DNA from: Stenotrophomonas maltophilia
GTDB lineage: Bacteria; Pseudomonadota; Gammaproteobacteria; Xanthomonadales; Xanthomonadaceae
Direction: 5' to 3'
NCBI GenBank assembly: GCA_002387845.1
Contig: DGLB01000033.1
Span: 204 to 24,042 of the forward strand
Length of the DNA: 23,839 nt
A program made the translations under genes and the position numbers. The notes below the pieces were generated by a model. That model did not search any database. It was not told the DNA's origin and worked only from the letters and a program-made list of their open reading frames with translations. Position 1 is the first letter of the stretch; each line of letters begins with the position of its first letter. Shown in pieces: positions 1 to 8,146 of this stretch.

Positions 1-231
1 ATCGTCACCTCCGGCCTCGGCGGCCTCCAGGTACCAGCGCGCGGCTTCGGGCAGCTTGCCGGCCTGCAGCGCGAATTCGCCGGCCATGACCGGGGTCAGC
101 GGGGCCGGTTCGGCCGGCCTCGCAGCGCCCGGTTTGTCGTTCAGCCGGGCAGTGCCCGGCTCTGCGGCGAAGGCTACGCTGGCGACCAGGGACAGCAGCA
201 GAACGCTGGAGATGCGAATCAATGCGGGCAT
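1..231 (-). CDS. Secreted TPR/Sel1-type repeat protein, N-terminal part only
   Basis: The reverse strand reads ATG at 231 and stays open to the window edge, giving 77 residues. The first 22 residues form a clear Sec signal peptide: MPALIRIS, then a Leu/Val/Ala-rich core ending AFA before AEPG. A Pro/Ala-rich linker follows. Residues about 49-74 (MAGEFALQAGKLPEAARWYLEAAEAG) look like the first helical hairpin of a TPR or Sel1-like repeat, so the mature protein is probably periplasmic or outer-membrane associated. It is divergent from hemA with about 64 bases between starts, which matches my recollection of the xanthomonad hemA region. Function is unknown, and the C-terminal part lies outside the window. 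Confidence 0.75.
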   Translation of the reverse strand, partial: MPALIRISSVLLLSLVASVAFAAEPGTARLNDKPGAARPAEPAPLTPVMAGEFALQAGKLPEAARWYLEAAEAGGDD

Positions 232-295
232 CGGGGGCTTCTGGCCTTAAAATGACGACTTGAATGGCCAGCAGCTTATCGCAAGCAACTGAACA

Positions 296-1579
296 ATGAC
301 CCTGTGGGTGCTCGGACTGAACCACCAGACCGCGCCAGTGGAGCTGCGCGAACGCGCCTCCTTTGGCGGCGACGCGCTGCCGCGGGCGTTGGCTTCGCTG
401 CGTGACACCCCGCAGGTGGCCGAAGCGGTACTGCTGTCCACCTGCAACCGCACCGAGCTGTACGCGGTGGCCGAATCCGGCGACGCCCTGGCCCAGTGGC
501 TGGAAAGCCACGCCGGCCAGCTGCAGGGTTATCTGTACCAGCATGCGGACGCCGACGCGGTGCGCCACCTGTTCCGGGTAGCCACCGGGTTGGACTCGAT
601 GGTGCTGGGCGAACCGCAGATCCTGGGCCAGGTGAAGGATGCCTGGGCCATCGCCCGTGACAACGGCCTGCTCGGCCAGCGCCTGGACCGGCTGTTCCAG
701 CAGACCTTCTCGGTGGCCAAGCGTGCCCGCACCGATACCCGGGTGGGGGCCAATCCGATTTCCGTGGCCTCCACCGCCGTACGCCTGGCGCAGAATTCGT
801 TCGCGCGGCTGGAAGACTCCACCGTGCTGCTGGTCGGTGCCGGCGAGACCATCGAGCTGGCTGCCCGCCACCTCAGCGAAGGCCGCGTGCGCCGGCTGCT
901 GATCGCCAACCGTACCCTGGCCCATGCGCAGGAGCTGGCCAGCCGCCACGGCGGCGTGGCGCTGCCGCTGACCGAGCTGGAGCGCCACCTGGGCGAGGCC
1001 GACGTGGTGTTCTCGGCCACCGCCGCGCGCGAGCCGGTGATCACCCGCGCCCAGGTCGCCGCCGCGCTGAAAAGCCGCAGGCACAAACCGATGCTGCTGT
1101 TCGACCTGGCCGTGCCACGCGATATCGAAGCGGCCGTGGGCGAACTGCAGGACGCCTTCCTGTACACCGTGGACGACCTTGAACGCGCGGTGGAAGACAA
1201 CCGTCGCAGCCGCCGCGAGGCCGCCGCCGAGGCAGAAGCCATCATTGAACTGCAGGTTGCGCGCTTCGTCGAAACCCTCCAGGCCAGCGCGCACCAGGCT
1301 CCGTTGCGGCAGCTGCGCGCCTATGGCGAGGCCACCCGCACCGAGATGCTGGACAAGGCCCGGCAGCAGCTGGCCAATGGCAAGTCGGCCGAGGAAGTGC
1401 TGGAGCTGCTGGCGCATGGCCTGACCAACCGCCTGCTGCACCCGCCCACTGCTGCCCTGCGCGCTGCCGCGCTCAGCGGCGATACTGAACTGACCCGCGC
1501 CGCCGAGCGCCTGTTCCCGGCCAAGCCGGGCTATCAGCACCCTGTTGTGAGGAATGATGACGCCGACCCTGCGCCGTAA
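296..1579 (+). CDS. hemA: Glutamyl-tRNA reductase
   Basis: HemA reduces glutamyl-tRNA(Glu) with NADPH to glutamate-1-semialdehyde, the first committed step of C5-pathway tetrapyrrole synthesis in the cytoplasm. The 427-residue protein has the family start LGLNHQTAPVELRE. The catalytic cysteine is Cys50 in LSTCNRTE, and VATGLDSMVLGEPQILGQVK follows (about 95-114). A Rossmann NADPH-binding segment begins LLVGAGETIELAARHL (about 178-193), and a long helical dimerisation tail ends the protein. Length is normal for the family. It is the first gene of a compact + operon: prfA starts inside its last 26 bases, which suggests translational coupling. The hemA-prfA pairing is common in proteobacteria. 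Confidence 0.97.
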   Translation: MTLWVLGLNHQTAPVELRERASFGGDALPRALASLRDTPQVAEAVLLSTCNRTELYAVAESGDALAQWLESHAGQLQGYLYQHADADAVRHLFRVATGLDSMVLGEPQILGQVKDAWAIARDNGLLGQRLDRLFQQTFSVAKRARTDTRVGANPISVASTAVRLAQNSFARLEDSTVLLVGAGETIELAARHLSEGRVRRLLIANRTLAHAQELASRHGGVALPLTELERHLGEADVVFSATAAREPVITRAQVAAALKSRRHKPMLLFDLAVPRDIEAAVGELQDAFLYTVDDLERAVEDNRRSRREAAAEAEAIIELQVARFVETLQASAHQAPLRQLRAYGEATRTEMLDKARQQLANGKSAEEVLELLAHGLTNRLLHPPTAALRAAALSGDTELTRAAERLFPAKPGYQHPVVRNDDADPAP

Positions 1580-2639
1580 GCTGGAAGCCCTGGCCGAGCG
1601 CCGCGAGGAACTGGAACGCCTGCTGGCCGACCCCTCGGTGGTCAGCGACAACGAGCGTTTCCGCAACTTCTCGCGCGAGTTCGCGCAGCTTGAACCGGTC
1701 GCCACCGCGCTGGCCGACGAAGCGCGCGCCCACGCCGACCTGGCTGCCGCCGAGGCGATGCGGGCCGACCCGGACCTGCGCGAGCTGGCCGATGAAGAGA
1801 TCGCTGCGGCCCAGCAGCGCCTGCAGGAACTGGACGGCGCGTTGGCGCTGCTGCTGGTGCCGCGCGATCCGCGTGATGACAGCAACCTGTTCCTGGAAGT
1901 GCGCGCCGGTACCGGCGGCGACGAAGCGGCGATCTTTGCCGGCGACCTGTTCCGCATGTACGCGCGCTTTGCCGAACGCCAGGGCTGGAAGGTCGAAGTC
2001 GAATCGGACAATCCGGGCGAGCATGGCGGCTACAAGGAAATCGTGGCCCGCGTGGTCGGGCGCGGCGCGTTCTCGAAGCTGAAATTCGAGTCGGGAACGC
2101 ACCGCGTGCAACGCGTGCCGGCGACCGAGTCGCAAGGCCGCATCCATACCTCGGCGGCGACGGTGGCGATCATTCCCGAAGTTGACGATGTCGATGAAGT
2201 GGTGATCAATCCGGCCGACCTGAAGGTGGACACCTTCCGTTCCTCCGGCGCGGGCGGCCAGCACGTCAACAAGACCGAATCGGCGATCCGCATCACCCAC
2301 GTCCCCACCGGCGTGGTGGTGGAATGCCAGACCGAACGCAGCCAGCACGCCAACCGCGACAAGGCGATGAAGCGCTTGAAGGCACAGCTGCTGGACAGCG
2401 AGCGCAGCAGGCAGGCCGCCGCGCAGGCCGAGAGCCGTCGCCTGCAGGTCGGCAGCGGCGACCGCAGCCAGCGCATCCGCACCTACAGCTACCCGCAGGG
2501 CCGGATCACCGACCACCGCGTGGAAGGACTGACTCTGTACGACCTGCCCAACATCATGACCGGCGACCTGGATGCGCTGGTGAACCGGCTCAGCCACGAG
2601 CACCAGGCCGACGAACTGGCCCGGCTGTCCGAAGGCTGA
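1554..2639 (+). CDS. prfA: Peptide chain release factor 1
   Basis: RF1 recognises UAA and UAG stop codons on the ribosome and triggers peptidyl-tRNA hydrolysis. The 361-residue protein carries the RF1-specific PAT tripeptide at about 189-191 (RVPATESQGR) and the universal GGQ at 234-236 (SSGAGGQHVNKTESAIR). Gln236 is the residue methylated by PrmC in this family. Two consecutive ATGs (1554 and 1557) follow GAGGA at 1549-1553, so the start is uncertain by one codon and the spacing is very short, as expected for a gene read by coupling from hemA. The next gene starts 3 bases after the stop. In many enterobacteria prmC follows prfA, but here it does not. Confidence 0.97.
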   Translation: MMTPTLRRKLEALAERREELERLLADPSVVSDNERFRNFSREFAQLEPVATALADEARAHADLAAAEAMRADPDLRELADEEIAAAQQRLQELDGALALLLVPRDPRDDSNLFLEVRAGTGGDEAAIFAGDLFRMYARFAERQGWKVEVESDNPGEHGGYKEIVARVVGRGAFSKLKFESGTHRVQRVPATESQGRIHTSAATVAIIPEVDDVDEVVINPADLKVDTFRSSGAGGQHVNKTESAIRITHVPTGVVVECQTERSQHANRDKAMKRLKAQLLDSERSRQAAAQAESRRLQVGSGDRSQRIRTYSYPQGRITDHRVEGLTLYDLPNIMTGDLDALVNRLSHEHQADELARLSEG

Positions 2640-2642
2640 CCG

Positions 2643-4340
2643 GTGTCGGCCTGGCAGCAGCGTCAACAGTTGCAGCAGGCGCTGACGCGCCAGCCCGGCG
2701 ACTTCGTGGCCTGGGTGATGCTGGCCGACCTGGAACTGGAAGCGGGCGACCTGCGCGCCGGTGAGCAGGCCGCGCGACGTGCCCTGCAGTTGCGCCCCAA
2801 TCATCCCGAAGCGCTGGCGCGACTGGGCCGGGTGGCCTGGATGGCTGGCGCGCATGCCGACGCCGCACGCCTGCTGGGCCAGGCCTCGGCGCTGGCCCCC
2901 GAACACCCGGGCATCGCACTGTGGCTGGGCCACGCGCTGGAAGATGCCGACGACGCCGAAGGAGCCGCAAGCGCCTATCGCCGTGCGCACGCCCTGTTGC
3001 CCGGTGAACCGTACATCGCCGCCCAGCGCCTGGCCTGGCAGCGCCGGCTGTGTGACTGGCAGGACATCGACCGCCTGGCCGCACAGGTGCGCGAGGCGGT
3101 CGCAGCGGGCAACGGCGTGGTGGAGCCGTTCGCGTTTCTGAGCGAAGACGCCAGCGCTGCCGAACAACTGCGCTGCGCGCGTACGCGTGCCGCTGCGGTA
3201 GCGGCAGGCATTCGTGCGCTGCCCGCCGTCCCGCTGCGCGCGCGTGGACCGCTGCGGATCGGCGCGCTGTCCAATGGTTTCGGCGCCCACCCTACCGGCC
3301 TGCTGACCGTGGCAGTGTTCGAGCAGCTGCGGCAGGACCCGGCCGTGCAGCTGCATCTGTTCGCACTCAACCGCGACGACGGCAGCCGCATTCGCCAGCG
3401 CCTGCAGCAGGCGACCACGCTGCACGACGTAGCCGGCCTGCGCCATGAGGAAACGGCCGCGCGGATCCGCGCGCAGGGCATCGATGTTCTGCTGGACCTG
3501 CGCGGCTGGGGCGGCGGTGGCGCTCCGGAAGCGCTTGCCCTGCGCCCTGCCCCATTGCAGGTGAACTGGCTGGCCTATCCCGGCACCTCCGGTGCGCCGT
3601 GGCTGGATGCGGTGATCGGCGATGCCTTCGCGCTGCCGCCCGCACGGCAACCGGATTACAGCGAACGCGTGCTGCGCCTGCCGCGCGCGTTCCAGCCGTC
3701 GGACAACACCCGCGTGCTGGAGCCGGCCCCGACCCGCGCCGCCTGCGGCCTGCCAGACCACGGCATGGTGTTCTGCTGCTTCAACAACAGTTACAAGCTC
3801 AATCCACGCAGCATGGCCCGCGCGTTCGCGGTGCTGCAGGCGGTACCCGGCAGCGTGCTGTGGCTGCTGTCCGGCCCCGGCCAGGCCGATGCGCGGCTGC
3901 GCGCGGCCGCACAGGCGGCGGGGCTGGACCCGGCGCGACTGGTGTTCATGGCCAAGCTGCCGCACCCGCAGTACCTGGCGCGCTATGCGCTGGCCGACCT
4001 GTTCCTGGACACGCATCCCTACAACGCTCACACCACCGCATCGGACGCGCTGTGGGCCGGCTGCCCGGTGCTGACCTGCCCGGGGGAGACGTTCGCGGCA
4101 CGGGTCGCCGGCAGCCTGAATCATCACCTGGGGCTGGAACGGATGAATGTTGCCGATGATGCGGCGTTTGTCGCCACCGCCAGTGCGCTGGGAAATGATC
4201 CGCCGGCGCTGGCAGCGTTGCGGGCGGCGTTGGCGGTGGCGCGTGAGCGCAGCGGCGTGTTCGACATGGCGGGGTTTGCCAGCGATCTGTCAGCGCTCCT
4301 GCAATCGTTCGCACGTGAGCATGGCTGGCAGGGAATCTGA
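2643..4340 (+). CDS. Bacterial O-GlcNAc transferase-like protein (TPR + GT41 domain)
   Basis: This 565-residue protein starts at GTG, with GAAGG at 2631-2635 seven bases upstream. TPR-like helical repeats fill about residues 1-150 (GDFVAWVMLADLELEAGD, NHPEALARLGRVAWMAGA, HPGIALWLGHALEDADD). The rest is a SPINDLY/OGT-type GT41 glycosyltransferase region. His216 in GAHPTGLLT and Lys385 in FNNSYKLNP sit within two or three residues of the catalytic His218 and UDP-binding Lys388 I recall for the X. campestris OGT. HPYNAHTTASDALWAG near 455 is the conserved late motif. The family transfers sugar from UDP-GlcNAc to Ser/Thr in eukaryotes, but the bacterial substrate is unclear. It is third in the hemA-prfA operon. 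Confidence 0.9.
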   Translation: MSAWQQRQQLQQALTRQPGDFVAWVMLADLELEAGDLRAGEQAARRALQLRPNHPEALARLGRVAWMAGAHADAARLLGQASALAPEHPGIALWLGHALEDADDAEGAASAYRRAHALLPGEPYIAAQRLAWQRRLCDWQDIDRLAAQVREAVAAGNGVVEPFAFLSEDASAAEQLRCARTRAAAVAAGIRALPAVPLRARGPLRIGALSNGFGAHPTGLLTVAVFEQLRQDPAVQLHLFALNRDDGSRIRQRLQQATTLHDVAGLRHEETAARIRAQGIDVLLDLRGWGGGGAPEALALRPAPLQVNWLAYPGTSGAPWLDAVIGDAFALPPARQPDYSERVLRLPRAFQPSDNTRVLEPAPTRAACGLPDHGMVFCCFNNSYKLNPRSMARAFAVLQAVPGSVLWLLSGPGQADARLRAAAQAAGLDPARLVFMAKLPHPQYLARYALADLFLDTHPYNAHTTASDALWAGCPVLTCPGETFAARVAGSLNHHLGLERMNVADDAAFVATASALGNDPPALAALRAALAVARERSGVFDMAGFASDLSALLQSFAREHGWQGI

Positions 4341-4378
4341 TCGGTAACGCCGGTGTACCCTCTAGCTTCCAACCGCGG

Positions 4379-5170
4379 ATGGATGTGGATATGAGCAAGC
4401 TCAAGCGCAAGGAGTACGAGGCCCTGCTGGAACCGCTGCAGCTGGAACTGGCGCGGATGGCGCGCTGGGTGCAGCACAGTGGGCAGCGCGTGCTGGTGTT
4501 GTTCGAAGGGCGTGACACCGCCGGCAAGGGCGGCGCGATCCAGGCCATTGCCGAACATCTCAACCCACGCCAGTGCCGGGTGGTGGCCCTGCCCAAGCCC
4601 ACCGAGCGCGAAAGCACGCAGTGGTACTTCCAGCGCTATGTCACCCACCTGCCCGCCGCCGGCGAGATCGTGCTGATGGACCGCAGCTGGTACAACCGCG
4701 CAGGCGTCGAACATGTCATGGGCTACTGCACCGAACCCCAGTACCGTGCGTTCCTGGCACAGACCCCGGTGTTCGAGCAGCTGCTGGTGGACGACGGCAT
4801 CCTGCTGTTCAAGTACTGGCTGACCGTGGACCAGGAGCAGCAGGAAAAGCGCTTCGCCGAGCGCCACGTCGACCCGCTCAAGGGCTGGAAGCTGTCGCCG
4901 GTGGACCTGAAGTCACGCAGCAAGTACACCGCCTACACCGAAGCGCGTGAAGCCATGCTGCGTGCCACGCACCGGGACGCGGCTCCGTGGACGCTGGTGG
5001 ATTTCGACGACCAGAAACGCGGTCGATTGACCTTGATCCGCAATCTGCTGGACCGGCTGCCCGACACCCATGTTGACGAGCCGATTCCGGACCTGCCGCC
5101 GTTGAAGGGCAAGCTGCATGAAGAGCATTTCGGCGTGCTCAAGCCGATCGCGCCGTTCGATATCGGGTAG
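4379..5170 (+). CDS. ppk2: Polyphosphate kinase 2 family protein
   Basis: PPK2 enzymes use polyphosphate to phosphorylate nucleotides, usually making NTP from NDP, in the cytoplasm. This 263-residue single-domain protein has the Walker A motif GRDTAGKGG (about 44-52), LPKPTERESTQWYFQRY, a Walker B-type LMDRSWYNRAGVEHVMG (Asp101), and the lid segment RFAERHVDPLKGWKLSPVDLKSRSKY. These fit a one-domain PPK2. Two in-frame starts exist: ATG 4379 (MDVDMSK) and ATG 4391 (MSKLKRK). The second has GGA eight bases upstream and may be the real one. Only 38 bases separate it from the OGT gene, so read-through from that operon is possible. Its TAG stop is also the TAG of a GTAG-headed palindrome. Confidence 0.93.
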   Translation: MDVDMSKLKRKEYEALLEPLQLELARMARWVQHSGQRVLVLFEGRDTAGKGGAIQAIAEHLNPRQCRVVALPKPTERESTQWYFQRYVTHLPAAGEIVLMDRSWYNRAGVEHVMGYCTEPQYRAFLAQTPVFEQLLVDDGILLFKYWLTVDQEQQEKRFAERHVDPLKGWKLSPVDLKSRSKYTAYTEAREAMLRATHRDAAPWTLVDFDDQKRGRLTLIRNLLDRLPDTHVDEPIPDLPPLKGKLHEEHFGVLKPIAPFDIG

Positions 5171-5188
5171 TGCCGGGCTTGCCCGGCA
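5167..5188 (+). repeat. SMAG/REP-like GTAG palindrome overlapping the ppk2 stop
   Basis: GTAG (5167-5170) is followed directly by TGCCGGGC-TT-GCCCGGCA (5171-5188), a perfect 8-bp inverted repeat. This matches the GTAG-plus-stem design of the S. maltophilia SMAG family. It fills most of the 22-base gap between two convergent genes, so it may also act as a bidirectional terminator or mRNA 3' end stabiliser. No U-tract follows. Confidence 0.75.
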
Positions 5189-5192
5189 GCGA

Positions 5193-5762
5193 TCAGCCCG
5201 CGATGGCTTTCTCGATATCCGCAGCCGTGACCGGGCCCAGGAATTCCTTGGCGACCTTGCCGTCCGGCGCGATCAGGTAGGTCATCGGCAGCCCGCGCGG
5301 AATGGCGAAGTCTTCCGGCGGGTTGTAGGTGTCGACCAGCACGATCGGATAGGTGACCGGACGTTCCTTCAGGAACGCCTTCATTTCATCAAGCTCGATG
5401 TCCTCGTAGGCCAGCCCGACCACTTCGATCTCGTCGCGCATGGCGTGCAAGGCCGACAGCTCCGGCATTTCCTTGCGGCACGGCGCGCACCAGGTCGCCC
5501 AGAAGTTCACGACCACCCACTTGCCACGGTGCGCCGCCAGGTCATAGGTGCTGCCGTCCACCGCGGGCAGCACCAGGCGCGGAGATGCCACTGTCTTGCG
5601 GTCGGTGTCGACAGCGGCCGGCTCGGCGGGTTCGGTGGGTTCGGCCGCAGCAGCAGGGGCCGCCGGTGCCGGCGCGGTCTCGGGTGCGGCGGGCTCGGCA
5701 GCAGGCTTGCACGCGGCCAGGGTCAGCAGGCCCAGGGCCAGCAGCAGGGGACGAACGGTCAT
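5193..5762 (-). CDS. TlpA/ResA-like thioredoxin-fold lipoprotein
   Basis: The 189-residue protein begins MTVRPLLLALGLLTLAAC, a lipoprotein signal with lipobox LAAC and acylated Cys18. A Pro/Ala/Glu-rich tether spans about 19-55, then a thioredoxin domain with WATWCAPC (Cys92 and Cys95) and a cis-proline segment GLPMTYLI (Pro159). The family are membrane-anchored periplasmic thiol-disulfide oxidoreductases, often reducing cytochrome c apoproteins or other secreted thiols. Its ATG overlaps the TGA of the upstream YihY-type gene (ATGA), so it is probably translated by coupling. The specific substrate cannot be read from the sequence. No cytochrome c maturation genes are in this window. Confidence 0.9.
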   Translation of the reverse strand: MTVRPLLLALGLLTLAACKPAAEPAAPETAPAPAAPAAAAEPTEPAEPAAVDTDRKTVASPRLVLPAVDGSTYDLAAHRGKWVVVNFWATWCAPCRKEMPELSALHAMRDEIEVVGLAYEDIELDEMKAFLKERPVTYPIVLVDTYNPPEDFAIPRGLPMTYLIAPDGKVAKEFLGPVTAADIEKAIAG

Positions 5763-7033
5763 GGGGAATCTCCGGGGGAGGCATAGATGTCGCTGACGCG
5801 GCGCTTGAGCAGTTCCCGCAGCGGCAGGCGCAGCGCGTCGAGCGCGTTGACCGACGCACAGCCCAGGCTGTCGTCGCGATAAGGCAGCCACGCTTCCTTG
5901 ACCGGAATGCGCATCTGCGTGGTTTCGTAAAGGTCGGCCAGGGTGAGCTTGTCCAGATCGCGCGCCAGCAGCCATTCGCCGCGCTCGTCGCGGCGCACCA
6001 CGCGGATCGCCTCGAGGTCGCACAGCATGGTCTGCAGCAGCGAATCGGTCAGCATCGGCTCCAGTTTCAGGATCTCGTCATCGTCCAGGCTGCGGCCGTC
6101 GGCGCGTGCCTGCTGGAAGCGCCCGATCAGACGCAGCAGCCCGTAGATCTCGTAGCCGGTGGGCAGGCGCAGGTCGGCGGGCTGGTAGCGGAACGCGGCA
6201 ATCGAAGAGGCCAGGGACGCGCCCAGCAACACCGATACCCAGCACAGGTAGATCCACAGCAGCAGAATCGGCACGAAGGCGACCGTGCCATAGAGCTTCT
6301 GGTAGGACTGGAAACTGCCCAGGTACGCGCCCATGCCCCACTTCACCAGTTCCAGCATCACCACCGCCAGCACCGCACCAGGAATGGCATGTCGCCACTT
6401 GACCGTGTGGTGCGGCACCACCCGGTACACCAGCATGATGCAGATGAACTCGATCAGGATCGGAGCCAGGGTCAGCGAGGCGTTGGCCAGCAGCCGGCCT
6501 TCCGTGGTGCCGAACAGCGGCAGCGCGAACACGCGTGCCGACACGGCCAGTGAGGCGGCGGCCAGCATCGCGCCCAGGGTGAGCACGGTCCAGTACACCA
6601 GGAACCGGGTCAGCCGTGGCCGCGCCGAGCTCACCCGCCAGATCTGGTTGAAGGTCTGCTCCACGCTGTTGAGGGTGATCAGCAACGACACCACCAGCGC
6701 GATGAAACCGGCCGCGGTGAGCTGGCCGGCACTGGCTGAGAACTGGCGCAGATAGCCCTCGGCCGCGCGCGCGGCATTGGGCACGAAGTTCGAGAACACA
6801 TAATCGCTGAGGGTATCGCTCCAGCGGTCGAACATCGGGAAAGCGGACAGCACCCCGAACACGACGATGGCCAGCGGCACCAGCGCGAACACCGTGGTGT
6901 AGGCCAGCGAGGCTGCCGCCTGGAACAGGCGGTCGTCGAGGAAACGACGCCACAGGAAGCGCCCGAAGCTGGCGGTGCGCGCACGGTCGCGCACGCGCTC
7001 CATCCACAGGTTGATGGTATCCAGAGGTTCCAT
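5759..7033 (-). CDS. YihY/BrkB family inner-membrane protein
   Basis: The start is ATG at 7033 (MEPLDTINLWMERVRDRA), giving 424 residues. An upstream in-frame ATG at 7117 would run into the divergent gene and adds no family-like sequence. The N-terminal half has the family signature FLDDRLFQAAASLAYTTVFALVPLAIVVFGVLS, followed by about five more hydrophobic segments, including LTAAGFIALVVSLLITLNSVEQTFNQIW and GTVAFVPILLLWIYLCWVSVLLGA (about 270-295). The last roughly 130 residues are hydrophilic and presumably cytoplasmic. The old names RNase BN and virulence factor BrkB for this family are not supported as functions. The gene ends in an ATGA overlap with the thioredoxin-like lipoprotein gene. 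Confidence 0.92.
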   Translation of the reverse strand: MEPLDTINLWMERVRDRARTASFGRFLWRRFLDDRLFQAAASLAYTTVFALVPLAIVVFGVLSAFPMFDRWSDTLSDYVFSNFVPNAARAAEGYLRQFSASAGQLTAAGFIALVVSLLITLNSVEQTFNQIWRVSSARPRLTRFLVYWTVLTLGAMLAAASLAVSARVFALPLFGTTEGRLLANASLTLAPILIEFICIMLVYRVVPHHTVKWRHAIPGAVLAVVMLELVKWGMGAYLGSFQSYQKLYGTVAFVPILLLWIYLCWVSVLLGASLASSIAAFRYQPADLRLPTGYEIYGLLRLIGRFQQARADGRSLDDDEILKLEPMLTDSLLQTMLCDLEAIRVVRRDERGEWLLARDLDKLTLADLYETTQMRIPVKEAWLPYRDDSLGCASVNALDALRLPLRELLKRRVSDIYASPGDSP

Positions 7034-7118
7034 TGGTACCAAGCGTACCCGATGCGCGGTGCAGGCTGGCACAAAGGGCCCCATACTGCGGCCTGTCCGA
7101 GGCTGATGTGGAAACAAG

Positions 7119-7709
7119 ATGGCGGAGATTCTGGTGCTGTACTACAGCCGTGGCGGTTCAGTGGCGCGGCTTGCGCGCCAGATCGCCCGTGGCGTCGGCG
7201 AGGTGCCCGGCATGAGCGCGCGCCTGCGCAGCGTACCGCCGGTGGCCGCCGTGACCCAGACCGCCCGCCCGCCGGTGCCTGAAGAGGGCGCTCCTTACGT
7301 CAGCGTGGAAGACCTGGCCGAATGCAGCGGGCTGCTGCTGGGCAGCCCGACCCGGTTCGGCAACATGGCCGCGCCGGTGAAGCACTTCCTGGACGGATTG
7401 GGGGCCGAGTGGGTGAACGGCACGCTGGCCGGCAAGCCGGCAGGGGTGTTCACCTCGACCGCATCGCTGCACGGCGGCCAGGAATCGACCCTGCTTTCGA
7501 TGCAGGTGCCGTTGCTGCACCACGGCTGCCTGATCGTGGGCATCCCGTTCACCGAGCCGGCACTGAGCCACACCACCACCGGCGGCACGCCCTATGGGGC
7601 CAGCCACGTGGCCGGAGCGGATGACAACCCGGTGCCCAGCGAAGACGAAGCCACCCTGGCCCGCGCGCTGGGCCGGCGCGTGGCCGACATCGCACGGCGG
7701 TTGGCATGA
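7119..7709 (+). CDS. wrbA: WrbA-family NAD(P)H:quinone oxidoreductase
   Basis: WrbA flavoproteins reduce quinones by two electrons from NAD(P)H, protecting against semiquinone-driven oxidative stress. The 196-residue flavodoxin fold has the FMN phosphate loop YYSRGGSV (8-15), GSPTRFGNMAAPVKHFLD (75-92), TSTASLHGGQE (112-122), and the WrbA-typical GGTPYGASHVAG (155-166). Length matches the family. The gene is divergent from the YihY-type gene, sharing about 85 bases that must hold both promoters. It ends in an ATGA overlap with the DUF2069 gene. Confidence 0.93.
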   Translation: MAEILVLYYSRGGSVARLARQIARGVGEVPGMSARLRSVPPVAAVTQTARPPVPEEGAPYVSVEDLAECSGLLLGSPTRFGNMAAPVKHFLDGLGAEWVNGTLAGKPAGVFTSTASLHGGQESTLLSMQVPLLHHGCLIVGIPFTEPALSHTTTGGTPYGASHVAGADDNPVPSEDEATLARALGRRVADIARRLA

Positions 7710-8035
7710 GGGGGCGCGATGCGTCGCTGATCGGTCTGCTGCTGGCACTGGCTGCCGTGTATGCGGCGTGGTTCTGGCAGGACAAGCACTGGCTGGCCAC
7801 CCAGCTGGTGTTCACCGCCCCGCCCCTGCTGCTGGCGCTGGGCGTGTGGTGGAAGCGCGGCAATGCGCCGTTCTGGTCCGGCGTGCTGGCGCTGTTCTGG
7901 TTCAGCCACGGCGTGATGAGCGCCTGGAGCCATCCCGACACGGCCGGCTGGGCCTGGGCCGAGCTGCTGCTGGCGCTGGCCATCATCGGCGTGGCCAATG
8001 CGCCCGGGTTGCGCAAACGGTTCGGAAAGCGGTAG
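7706..8035 (+). CDS. DUF2069 family small membrane protein
   Basis: This 109-residue hydrophobic protein appears to have four transmembrane segments: LIGLLLALAAVYAAWFW, TQLVFTAPPLLLALGVWW, FWSGVLALFWFSHGVMSAW and WAWAELLLALAIIGVA. It ends in a basic tail, LRKRFGKR. Size and pattern fit DUF2069, a family often found next to wrbA in proteobacteria. Its ATG overlaps the wrbA stop by four bases, so the two are very likely co-translated. No function is known to me. The TAG stop lies inside a GTAG-headed repeat, so the extreme C-terminus may have been set by a repeat insertion. Confidence 0.85.
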   Translation: MRGRDASLIGLLLALAAVYAAWFWQDKHWLATQLVFTAPPLLLALGVWWKRGNAPFWSGVLALFWFSHGVMSAWSHPDTAGWAWAELLLALAIIGVANAPGLRKRFGKR

Positions 8036-8090
8036 CGCCGGCCGTTGGCCGGCCCAGGCGGTCCGTGAGCCGGCCAACGGCCGGCGCTAC
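8032..8090. repeat. Head-to-head pair of SMAG-like GTAG palindromes
   Basis: GTAGCGCCGGCCGTTGGCCG starts at 8032, and its inverted partner ends CGGCCAACGGCCGGCGCTAC at 8090. The two arms form a near-perfect inverted repeat of about 22 bp around a short spacer, and each arm can also fold alone (CCGGCC-GTT-GGCCGG). This is the dimer arrangement known for REP/SMAG sequences. It sits between DUF2069 and the asparaginase-like gene and provides the DUF2069 stop codon. Confidence 0.85.
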
Positions 8091-8146
8091 CGATCCCGTC
8101 GCCGTATCATAGGCGTCGTTCCAGACCGCTACCCAGGATTGCTGCA

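Noticed and set aside
5..2011. A 668-codon minus-strand frame opposite hemA and prfA
   Set aside because: It is the complement of hemA and prfA, with biased composition. The real minus-strand gene here is the short TPR-type protein ending at 231, in another frame.
1473..4127. An 884-codon open frame on the minus strand across prfA and the OGT gene
   Set aside because: It is antisense to two well-recognised genes, is rich in Gln/Arg/His/Gly low-complexity sequence, and shows no domain or ribosome site. Long antisense frames are expected in high-GC DNA.
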